Source: an uncultured Clostridia bacterium (GTDB taxonomy: Bacteria; Bacillota; Clostridia; Christensenellales; Borkfalkiaceae). From it: a DNA stretch of 64,000 bases. Location: contig CANRHB010000003.1 in the NCBI GenBank assembly GCA_947630325.1, positions 1-64,000 of the forward strand, given 5' to 3'. Shown here piece after piece: positions 24,932 to 32,082 of this stretch. The first letter of the stretch is position 1; each line of letters begins with the position of its first letter. The notes below the pieces were generated by a model. It was given only the letters and a program-made list of their open reading frames with translations. It was not told the DNA's origin and made no database searches. A program made the translations under genes and the position numbers.

Positions 24932-25584
24932 GAACGCTCCGTTAATTTGCGGAAGAGCTCTTCCGCGGCGGCGACCTCCGCCGCCTGCTTGCTTGCGCCT
25001 TCCCCCTCGCCTTCCTCCTCCATTGCCCGCACGGTGACGAGGTATTTCCCCTCTTTCTCCCGCACGGTATATTCGGGAGTGCGCTTGGTGCGCTTTTGCA
25101 CATATTCCTGTAACAGTGATTTATAATTTTCGGTGTCCGCCGCAACGACGAACCTGCCGACGAATTTCTTTGCCTCCTCCATGCCGCCGTCGAGATAGAC
25201 CGCCCCGAGAATGGCCTCGGGAAGGCTCTCCACCGTCTTGGAGCCGAGGTTCTGCTTTCCCCCCGTGTACCGCAAAAAGCGCATGAAACCCGCCTTTTTG
25301 CACAAGTTTTTGAGGGCCGTTTTGGAGACGTATTGCTGGCGAAGCGCCGTAAGCTCCCCCTCCTCCGCATGAGGACGGGAGGCGTACAGCCACTCGGAGA
25401 CGATGATCTCGAGCACCGCGTCCCCCAAAAATTCGAGCCGCTCGTTGTTTTCGCCGCCGCACGCGTTGGAGTAGGACTTGTGGGTAAGACTGCTTTGTAA
25501 AAGCGATTTATCCTTGAAGGTGTAGCCGATCGCCCGCTCCGCTTCCGATAAAAGCTCCTTTGTGAAGCTCTCGCCGCTATTCAT
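24928..25584 (-). CDS. rnc: Ribonuclease III
   Basis: A 218-residue double-strand-specific endoribonuclease for rRNA precursor and mRNA processing. The signature NERLEFLGDAVLE (residues 47-59) carries the catalytic acidic residues. The second catalytic region is LPEAILGAVYLDGG. A C-terminal dsRNA-binding domain (about 150-218) includes NYKSLLQEYVQKR and ASKQAAEVAAAEELFRKL. It overlaps plsX by 8 bp upstream and smc by 4 bp downstream. Given the many hairpin repeats in transcripts of this genome, RNase III is a candidate processing enzyme, which is inference only. Confidence 0.96.
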   Translation of the reverse strand: MNSGESFTKELLSEAERAIGYTFKDKSLLQSSLTHKSYSNACGGENNERLEFLGDAVLEIIVSEWLYASRPHAEEGELTALRQQYVSKTALKNLCKKAGFMRFLRYTGGKQNLGSKTVESLPEAILGAVYLDGGMEEAKKFVGRFVVAADTENYKSLLQEYVQKRTKRTPEYTVREKEGKYLVTVRAMEEEGEGEGASKQAAEVAAAEELFRKLTERS

Positions 25585-26602
25585 TGCTCTCTCCGAACCC
25601 CGAAGTTTGCAACATGCGCTCGATTTTGCCGACGAGATCGCCCTGACATGCGTCCACCGCCTGCAAGACGGAGGGGCCGAAGGCGTTCGCCTTGGAATTG
25701 CCGTGCGACTTTACGACCACTTTTTTCAGCCCCAAAAAGACAGAGCCGCCGAGCTTTGCATAGTCGAGCATATCGCGCAGTTTGTTGATCTGCTTGCGCG
25801 CGCACACATATGCGAGTTTGCTCGAAAAATTCTTCTTGAACTCCTGTTTGAGGACGGCGGACACCGTTTTGCCGCAACCCTCCACCGATTTGAGGGCGAT
25901 GTTGCCCGAGAACCCGTCCGACACGACGATGTCTACATCGCCGAACATGATGTCCCGCCCCTCGACGTTTCCGACAAAGTTGATCCCCTTCGTCTCCTTT
26001 AAGAGAGCATAAGCCTCCTGATGGAGAGGGTCGCCCTTGTGCGCCTCGGTGCCGTTGTTGAGGAGCCCGACGGAGGGGTTCTTCATGCCGAACGCCGCGC
26101 TCCCGTAAGCCGCCGCCATGAGGGCAAATTGCTGGAGATAGGGAGGTTTGCACTCGGCGTTTGCGCCGCAGTCGCAAAGGAGCGTGCGCGTGCCTCTCAC
26201 GTTTGGAATGCCGGGACAGAGCGCGGGGCGCAGGACCCCCTTGATCCTGCCGATGAGCATGATGCCGCCCGTTAAAACGGCTCCCGTGGAGCCCGCCGAG
26301 ACGAGACCGCCGACCTCTTCGTCCTCTTTGAGCATACGGAGCCCGACCGAAAGCGAACTGTCCTTCTTTGCGCGGACGGCGTGGGTGGGAATGTCGTCGT
26401 TGGTGATGACTTCGGTGCAATGCACGACCTCCACGCGGCTTGCGTCGTATTTATAATTTGCAAGTTCGGCTTTTACCGCCTGCCCGTCGCCCGTAAAGAC
26501 AACTTTGAAATCTTTGCGCTTTTCGAGCGCTTCGAGCGCGCCCTTTACGATCTCCTTGGGGGCGTTATCTCCCCCCATGGCGTCTACGACAATTTTCAAC
26601 AT
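25577..26602 (-). CDS. plsX: Phosphate acyltransferase PlsX
   Basis: A 341-residue enzyme that converts acyl-ACP to acyl-phosphate, the first step of the PlsX/PlsY phospholipid route. Typical segments are MLKIVVDAMGGDNAP, VSAGSTGAVLTGG, LCDCGANAECKPPYLQQFA, VGLLNNGTEAHKGD and VVSDGFSGNIALKSVEG. fabD, fabG and acpP, which commonly sit between plsX and rnc, are missing, so rnc follows directly with overlap. A good promoter lies about 70 bp upstream. Confidence 0.96.
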   Translation of the reverse strand: MLKIVVDAMGGDNAPKEIVKGALEALEKRKDFKVVFTGDGQAVKAELANYKYDASRVEVVHCTEVITNDDIPTHAVRAKKDSSLSVGLRMLKEDEEVGGLVSAGSTGAVLTGGIMLIGRIKGVLRPALCPGIPNVRGTRTLLCDCGANAECKPPYLQQFALMAAAYGSAAFGMKNPSVGLLNNGTEAHKGDPLHQEAYALLKETKGINFVGNVEGRDIMFGDVDIVVSDGFSGNIALKSVEGCGKTVSAVLKQEFKKNFSSKLAYVCARKQINKLRDMLDYAKLGGSVFLGLKKVVVKSHGNSKANAFGPSVLQAVDACQGDLVGKIERMLQTSGFGESNE

Positions 26603-26855
26603 AAAGCTACCTCGCGCGAAAACGTGATTTGTTCTTCTTCCCGCAAGCGAAGGCGCGGAAAAAAGAAAGCAGTTTGATTATACCATTTTTGCGAAAAAAA
26701 AACAATTAAATAAACGCCCTTTCGGGAAAAAGACAAAGAAGGTTTCGCACTGTATAAAATGCGGGCAAGGGGGCAAAAATAGACAGCGGTGGGCAAACCG
26801 CTTTTTCGCTACATAGAATAGTAACGAGGGGAATGCCCACAAAAGAAGGTGCCGT
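26603..26855. promoter_or_regulatory. Divergent promoter region plsX / mazF
   Basis: This is one of the few gaps without repeat elements. It contains the plsX promoter (26677-26705). On the plus strand a short hairpin AGCGGT/ACCGCT followed by TTTT (26785-26806) and a TAGAAT -10-like hexamer (26814-26819) precede mazF, but no matching -35 is clear. Confidence 0.5.
26677..26705 (-). promoter_or_regulatory. Promoter for plsX-rnc-smc
   Basis: Minus-strand TTGTTT (26700-26705), 17-bp spacer, TATAAT (26677-26682). Spacer and -10 strongly resemble the recF promoter. Confidence 0.6.
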
Positions 26856-27209
26856 ATGAATGTAAAACGCGGAGAACTCTATTATGCCGATCTCTCCCCC
26901 GTGGTGGGGAGCGAACAGGGCGGCGTGCGCCCCGTGCTCGTGGTGCAGAACGATACGGGCAACAAATACTCCCCTACCGTGATCGCCGCCGCCGTCACGA
27001 GCAAGATCCACAAGGCGCGGCTTCCCACCCACATCGAACTGCCGCAGGCGTTCGGGCTTGCGAAAGATTCGGTGATCTTGCTTGAACAGATCAGGACGAT
27101 CGACAAAAAACGGTTGATGTCGCGCATCGGCGAGTTGCCGCCCGCCACCATGTCGCGCGTTAACCGCGCCATCCTCATCAGCCTCGGCTTTGCCGAGCAG
27201 AACAGATAA
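26856..27209 (+). CDS. mazF: MazF/PemK-type endoribonuclease toxin
   Basis: A 117-residue protein of the NdoA/MazF family, ribosome-independent mRNA interferases. Motifs are [55 protein letters not shown] and [16 protein letters not shown], the last being a conserved family block. In Bacillus ndoA is preceded by its antitoxin gene ndoAI. No antitoxin frame is visible on either side here, so the antitoxin may be elsewhere or lost. It stands alone between divergent plsX and convergent hemZ and ends in its own terminator. Confidence 0.93.
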   Translation: MNVKRGELYYADLSPVVGSEQGGVRPVLVVQNDTGNKYSPTVIAAAVTSKIHKARLPTHIELPQAFGLAKDSVILLEQIRTIDKKRLMSRIGELPPATMSRVNRAILISLGFAEQNR

Positions 27210-27213
27210 TTTT

Positions 27214-27247
27214 CGCCTCTCGGGCTATACCCGGGAGGCGATTTTTT
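27214..27247 (+). terminator. Rho-independent terminator of mazF
   Basis: Stem CGCCTCTCGGG/CCCGGGAGGCG (one G-T pair), loop CTATA, then ATTTTTT. The T-run touches the hemZ stop codon on the other strand. Confidence 0.75.
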
Positions 27248-29072
27248 ATGAGAAGAGTTTGATTTTTTCTTGAATGAGTTTTTCCGCCTTTTCGAGATAG
27301 GAGGGGATGTCCTTGGGGGAGCCGAGCCGCTCGATGCGCCCCTCGCTTAAAATTACCCGCTTCGTAATGGCGTTGGAGCCGATGGCGAGGTTGTCCGCGC
27401 TCTCCTCCATGACGTCGATGTTATACACCGAGGCATAGCCCTTCTTCGTCCAGCCGACGTTTTCGTGCGCGCCCGCCATGTACTTTTGGCGGTAGAGATA
27501 GTAGGGCTCGTACCCCGCCTTGGTGAGCGCCTCCCGAGAGAAGGAGATCATTTCGGAGAGGTTTTCGTCGGGAAGAAGGGCGAGAGTGTTTTTGGGGGAG
27601 CCCACCCCCCTACCCCCCTCCAATGGAGGGGGTAATGTTGAGAGGTTCCCCAATGGAGGGGGTGAAAATGAGGTGGCCCCCTCCCCTACCCCTCCCCCGC
27701 AAGCGGGGGCGGGCGAGAGTTTAGAGTTCTCCCCGCAAGAGGAAGAGCCCACCCCCCTACCCCCCTCCAATGGAGGGGGTAGGAGCCTTTCCTCTTTTAG
27801 CTTGGCGCCCTTTTTGAGACAGAGGGTGTGCACCGTGATGTTCTCGGGCGAAAGAGAAATCGCCTCCTCCACGCTCGAACGGAACTCCTCCACGCTCTCC
27901 CCCGTAAGCCCCGCGATGAGGTCGCAGTTGACGGTGAAGGGGTAAGGCTTTGCCATTTCGAACGCCTCGTAAAGCTGGGCGCGGGTGTGCTTCCTGCCGA
28001 TGGCCTCGAGCGTCCTATCCGAGAACGATTGCGCGTTGATACAGATGCGCGTGACCCCGTATTTTTGACACAGGTCGAGTTTTTCGGGGGTGAATACGTC
28101 GGGACGGCCCGCCTCCACCGTGTACTCCACCCCCTCCTTGATGAGGGGAGAGAGCATTTTGAGCACCCGCTCGAGGTCGGGAGGATCGAGTACAAAGGGC
28201 GTTCCCCCGCCCACGTACACCGAGCGCAGGTTCTTGATGAGAGGTTTTGCTCCTTCCAACTCTCTTTCGAGGGCATCGAGATAGGCGGGCACGAATTGGC
28301 GGGTCTTGCCGATGGGTGCGGTGATAAAAGAACAATAGCTGCACTTGCTCGGGCAGAAAGGCAGGGAGACGTATAGATCGACGTTGCCCTCCCTGCGCTC
28401 GTAGATCCCCTTTTGTCCCTCTATGACGCGGGCGACGAGTTCGGTGTTCTCCTCGGAGACTTTTAGTTCTTCGAAGAGGGAACGGAAGTCCCGTCCCTTT
28501 TCGAGTTCCCCGTATGCAAGACGCGTGGGGCGTATCCCCGTAAGCGACCCCCACGGCAGGTTTTTTTGAGAATGGTTTGACAAAACTTCGTAAAGAGCGA
28601 GTTTTGCGTACCGCTTGAGAAGGCTCTTTTCCTCCGTTTCGGTGGCGAAGGAGAGGGCGTGCTCGAAGGTGTGCGCCGCGCCGTTGAGAACAATGGTGTT
28701 GCGGACGAGGAGAGAGCCCACCCCCCTACCCCCCTCCGTGGGAGGGGGTGAAAATGAGGGGACCCCCTCCCCTACCCCTCCCCCGCAAGCGGGGGAGGGC
28801 GAGAGTTTAGAGTTCTCCCCGCAAGCGGGGGAGGGCGAGAGTTTAGAGTTCTCCCCGCAAGAGGAAGAGCCCACCCCCCTACCCCCCTCCGATGGAGGGG
28901 GTAAAAATGAGGTGACCCCCTCCCCTACCCCTCCCCCGCAAGCGGGGGCGGGCGAGAATGCGGGAGGTAAGATCTCCATCGAATGCGAAAGAACGAGCTC
29001 TTCCGCGGAAGGGAAGAGCCGCACGACGTCCATGAGTTCGGGCTCGAGCCATTTGTGGGTGGAATTCAGCAT
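27246..29072 (-). CDS. hemZ: HemZ-type radical SAM coproporphyrinogen dehydrogenase-like protein with two in-frame repeat insertions
   Basis: A 608-residue radical SAM protein; HemZ homologues have about 450-500 residues. The cluster motif CPSKCSYCSF (CX3CX2C) follows LYVSLPF, then YVGGGTPFVLDPPDLERVL, EAGRPDVFT and QKYGVTRICINAQSFSDRTL. The C-terminal part has YYLYRQKYMAGAHENVGW and NLAIGSNAITKR. Family members act in oxygen-independent haem synthesis or as haem chaperones, so the precise reaction is uncertain. Residues about 38-122 and 430-492 are translations of dispersed repeats (for example PACGGGVGEG and EGGRGVGS). The ribosome-binding region overlaps the upstream MBL gene by 7 bp. Confidence 0.9.
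   Translation of the reverse strand: MLNSTHKWLEPELMDVVRLFPSAEELVLSHSMEILPPAFSPAPACGGGVGEGVTSFLPPPSEGGRGVGSSSCGENSKLSPSPACGENSKLSPSPACGGGVGEGVPSFSPPPTEGGRGVGSLLVRNTIVLNGAAHTFEHALSFATETEEKSLLKRYAKLALYEVLSNHSQKNLPWGSLTGIRPTRLAYGELEKGRDFRSLFEELKVSEENTELVARVIEGQKGIYERREGNVDLYVSLPFCPSKCSYCSFITAPIGKTRQFVPAYLDALERELEGAKPLIKNLRSVYVGGGTPFVLDPPDLERVLKMLSPLIKEGVEYTVEAGRPDVFTPEKLDLCQKYGVTRICINAQSFSDRTLEAIGRKHTRAQLYEAFEMAKPYPFTVNCDLIAGLTGESVEEFRSSVEEAISLSPENITVHTLCLKKGAKLKEERLLPPPLEGGRGVGSSSCGENSKLSPAPACGGGVGEGATSFSPPPLGNLSTLPPPLEGGRGVGSPKNTLALLPDENLSEMISFSREALTKAGYEPYYLYRQKYMAGAHENVGWTKKGYASVYNIDVMEESADNLAIGSNAITKRVILSEGRIERLGSPKDIPSYLEKAEKLIQEKIKLFS
27596..27783 (-). repeat. Second repeat block inserted in frame in hemZ
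   Basis: Minus-strand translation includes PPPLEGGRGVGS, ENSKLSPAPACGGGVGEG and a second PPPLEGGRGVGS. The DNA consists of CCCCTCCAATGGAGGGG hairpins flanking a CCCCCGCAAGCGGGGG hairpin. Long stretches match the other hemZ insertion and intergenic copies. Confidence 0.85.
28706..28957 (-). repeat. First repeat block inserted in frame in hemZ
   Basis: It holds two CCCCCGC...GCGGGGG hairpins, three GAGTTCTCCCCGCAAG segments and two CCCCTCC...GGAGGGG hairpins in tandem. Minus-strand translation gives PACGGGVGEG twice and GGRGVGS twice. It sits between the N-terminal segment and the conserved core. Confidence 0.85.
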
Positions 29073-29680
29073 TTTAAGTACCCGTTGTGCGTTTTTTCGT
29101 ATGCAAGCGTGCTATCCTCGCCGTGCCCCGCATAGATGGGACCCTCAAAAGAGAGCGCGCGCAACTTATTTATGCTCTCCGCAAGCGCATGGCCGCTCCC
29201 CGTTGGAAGGTCGGTCCTGCCGACGCTTCCTTGAAAGAGAGTGTCGCCCGTAAAGAGCACGGCTTCGTCCTTCTCCGAGACGAAATAACACGCGCTCCCA
29301 GCGGTGTGACCGGGCGTTGCCAAAACCTTGACGTTCAAGCCCAAAAGAGAGAGATTTTCGCCGTCCTTCACGGTGAAATCGACCGAAAAAGACGGGACTT
29401 TGACGCCGAATTCCCGCCCTAAATTGCGGTGCATGGCGAGTTCCTCCTCTCCGCTCAGGCACCCGATCTTTGCGCCCGCTTTCAGCAAGACCGCACAGCC
29501 GCCGATGTGGTCGAAATGGCCGTGGGTAAGCAGAACATACCCGACTTTGAGTTTTAGACGTTCCGCCTCCTCGAGGACGCGGGGTTGGGCGGGGTCGATG
29601 ACGAGCGCGTGTTCGCCGTCCGACGTAAGAAAATAGGTGTTTGCGGCAAAGCCGTTTGGGTAAAGTTTATGAATTTGCAT
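29066..29680 (-). CDS. MBL-fold metallo-hydrolase (glyoxalase II-like)
   Basis: A 204-residue metallo-beta-lactamase-fold hydrolase. The metal motif THGHFDHIGG (His53, His55, Asp57, His58) is followed by TPGHTAGSACYFV, FTGDTLFQGSVGRTDLPTG and a late GHGEDSTLAYEKTHN. Proteins of this group include hydroxyacylglutathione hydrolase-like enzymes and other thioesterases, and the substrate is unknown. In Clostridia it commonly sits between the RelA/SpoT homologue and hemZ, as here. The upstream region is repeat sequence. Confidence 0.9.
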   Translation of the reverse strand: MQIHKLYPNGFAANTYFLTSDGEHALVIDPAQPRVLEEAERLKLKVGYVLLTHGHFDHIGGCAVLLKAGAKIGCLSGEEELAMHRNLGREFGVKVPSFSVDFTVKDGENLSLLGLNVKVLATPGHTAGSACYFVSEKDEAVLFTGDTLFQGSVGRTDLPTGSGHALAESINKLRALSFEGPIYAGHGEDSTLAYEKTHNGYLKC

Positions 29681-29925
29681 GGTTGGGTTTGGTTTTGATC
29701 GTGCTTGGACGTAGCAAGATTCCCTCGGGGAATTGCCGTGTCGGACTTCGTTATTTCTTTTACGGCTCGGAATGACGCACTACCGCGCGAGGTTTGCCCA
29801 CCTCCTTGATCCCCCTCCAATGGAGGGGGTGAAATGAGGTGCCCCCTCCCCTACCCCTCCCCCGCAAGCGGGGGCGGGCGAGAGTTTAGAATTCTCCCCG
29901 CAAGCGGGGCGGGCGAGGCGCTCAA
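29681..29925. repeat. Intergenic repeat mosaic between the RSH gene and MBL hydrolase
   Basis: It contains the AAGATTCCCTCGGGG to TTACGGCTCGGAATGACGC element (about 29715-29780), a CCCTCCAATGGAGGG hairpin (about 29810-29830) and CCCCCGCAAGCGGGGG hairpins (about 29858-29912). Confidence 0.8.
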
Positions 29926-32055
29926 TCAGTTGCTGCTGCGGCGGACGTCGTATATCTTGTTGTTGTACGCCTTGATTTTTTTGATGAGCACTTCGACGTC
30001 CTGACGGTTGGTAAGCGTGACCGTGACGTCTACAATGGCGTTCTCGTTTTTATCGTATCTGCCGTTGATGGAACTGATGCCGAGCTTTAATTCGGCAACG
30101 CTCCCCGCGATTGCCGCGATCGCCGCGCCCTGCTCCGCCGCCGTGACGACGATCGCCGCCTTAAAGTGTTCGCCGCCCTCGGTGATCCACTCCGCGGGTT
30201 GCAGACGCTCCTCCTCCACGCCGCGCATGTTGGGACAGTCTCTGCGATGGATGACGATCCCCCTCCCCCGCGTGACAAAACCGATGATGTCGTCCCCGGG
30301 AACGGGAGAACAACAGCCCGCAAAGCTGACGAGGAGCCCCGTGGTGCCGTTGACGATGACCGACCCCTTTGCGAGTTTGCCGCGGTACTCCTGCGGCATG
30401 ATGGGCTGGGGGACTTCCTTCTTGAAATAGTCGATGAGTTTGAAAATGACTTGGTTGACGGTGGTGGCGCCGTAACCGATGGAGGCGAGCATCTCGTCGA
30501 TGGAGGCAAAGGAGAGCTTTTCGGACACCTTTTTGAAACTCTCGTCGGTAAGGATGTCCGAAAGGGCATACCCCTTGCGCTTTGCCGCCTCTTCGAGCAT
30601 ACTCCTGCCAAGACGGATGTTCTCCTCCTTCATGTTCTTTTTGTAGAACGCCTTGATCTTTGCCTTGGCGGAGGAGGACTTGATGAATTTGAGCCAATCG
30701 CGCGAGGGACCCTTGGAGCCGGGCGAGGTGATGATCTCGACGACGTCGCCGAGTTCGAGGGTGGAACTTAAGGGCACGATCTTGCCGTTTACCTTTGCGC
30801 CCGTGCAGTGGTTGCCGACCTCCGAGTGAATGGCATAGGCGAAGTCGACGGGGGTCGCCTCGGCGGGAAGGGAGATGACCTTGCCCTGTGGGGTGAACAC
30901 CAGAAGTTCGGTGCTGAACATTTCCCCTTTGACTGTGTCGAGGAATTCCCTGCTGTCTTTTAAGTCCCCCTGCCACTCCATGGCCTCGCGGATCCATGCG
31001 ATGCGCTGGTCGAGGGAACTCTCCTCGGTGCGGTTTTCCTTATACTTCCAATGCGCCGCGATACCGTACTCCGCCGTGCGGTGCATTTCCTCGGTGCGGA
31101 TCTGGATCTCAAACGGCTGGCCGAAGTTGGTGACGACCGTGGTGTGGAGAGACTGGTATAAGTTGGGCTTGGGGGTGGCGATATAGTCCTTGATCCGCCC
31201 CGGAATGGGCTTCCACTTTTTGTGGATCTTGCCGAGGACTTCATAGCACTCGTCCACCGTGCCGACGATGACGCGCACCGCCGTCAAATCGTATATCTGG
31301 TCGAGCGTCTTGTTCTTCGTCTTCATCTTTTTGTAGATGGAATAGAAGTGCTTGGGCCGCCCGAACACTTCGCCGTGGATGTTCGATTCGGTGAGGATCT
31401 CGTTGATCTCCTCGACGACGAAATCGACGAAACGGGTGCGTTCTTCGAGTTTTTGGTGGATGTTTTCGACGAGGAATTCAAACGCCGCGGGATCGAGATA
31501 TTTGAGGCACAAGTCCTCGAGTTCGCACTTGATCTGGCTGATACCCAATCTCCCCGCGATGGGAGCGTATATATCGAGGGTCTCCTGCGCCATCTTCTTT
31601 TGCCGCTCGGCGGAGAGGTAGTTGAGGGACCGCATGTTGTGGAGACGGTCGGCAAGTTTGATGATGATGACGCGGATGTCCTTCGCCATCGCCACAAAGA
31701 TCTTGCGGAAGTTCTCCGCTTCCTCCTCTTCCTGCGACTTGAATACGATCTTGTCGAGTTTGGTCACCCCGGATACGAGGGATAAAACTTCCTCGCCGAA
31801 TTCGCGGCGGATGTCCTCGTCGGTGTTGGGCGTGTCCTCGATGACGTCATGAAGTAGCGCCCCCGCAACGGTGGCGGTATCGAGCCCCAAGTCGACGAGA
31901 ATTTCGGCGACCGCGCACGGGTGGATAAAGTACGGCTCCCCCGAGGCGCGCTTCTGGTTGCGGTGCGCCTCCTTTGCGAAGTCGTATGCGTGCAGGAGCA
32001 TGTCCCGCCCCTCGCCCGTGTAATATTCGTATATCTTCATTAAAATGGGTTCCAT
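29926..32055 (-). CDS. relA: Bifunctional (p)ppGpp synthetase/hydrolase (RelA/SpoT homologue)
   Basis: A 709-residue long RSH enzyme controlling the stringent response. The N-terminal HD hydrolase domain has HRNQKRASGEPYFIHPCAVA, ALLHDVIEDT and LADRLHNMRSL, with the catalytic residues intact. The synthetase domain has YSIYKKMKTKNKTLDQIYDL and PKPNLYQSLHTTV. A TGS domain (FTPQGKVISLPAEATPVDFAYAIHSEVG) and a C-terminal ACT domain follow. An AGAGGC site lies before the ATG at 32055. recJ lies directly upstream, the usual recJ-apt-relA neighbourhood without apt. Confidence 0.96.
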   Translation of the reverse strand: MEPILMKIYEYYTGEGRDMLLHAYDFAKEAHRNQKRASGEPYFIHPCAVAEILVDLGLDTATVAGALLHDVIEDTPNTDEDIRREFGEEVLSLVSGVTKLDKIVFKSQEEEEAENFRKIFVAMAKDIRVIIIKLADRLHNMRSLNYLSAERQKKMAQETLDIYAPIAGRLGISQIKCELEDLCLKYLDPAAFEFLVENIHQKLEERTRFVDFVVEEINEILTESNIHGEVFGRPKHFYSIYKKMKTKNKTLDQIYDLTAVRVIVGTVDECYEVLGKIHKKWKPIPGRIKDYIATPKPNLYQSLHTTVVTNFGQPFEIQIRTEEMHRTAEYGIAAHWKYKENRTEESSLDQRIAWIREAMEWQGDLKDSREFLDTVKGEMFSTELLVFTPQGKVISLPAEATPVDFAYAIHSEVGNHCTGAKVNGKIVPLSSTLELGDVVEIITSPGSKGPSRDWLKFIKSSSAKAKIKAFYKKNMKEENIRLGRSMLEEAAKRKGYALSDILTDESFKKVSEKLSFASIDEMLASIGYGATTVNQVIFKLIDYFKKEVPQPIMPQEYRGKLAKGSVIVNGTTGLLVSFAGCCSPVPGDDIIGFVTRGRGIVIHRRDCPNMRGVEEERLQPAEWITEGGEHFKAAIVVTAAEQGAAIAAIAGSVAELKLGISSINGRYDKNENAIVDVTVTLTNRQDVEVLIKKIKAYNNKIYDVRRSSN

Positions 32056-32082
32056 AAACTGCCTCTTATATGTATGGCGGAC

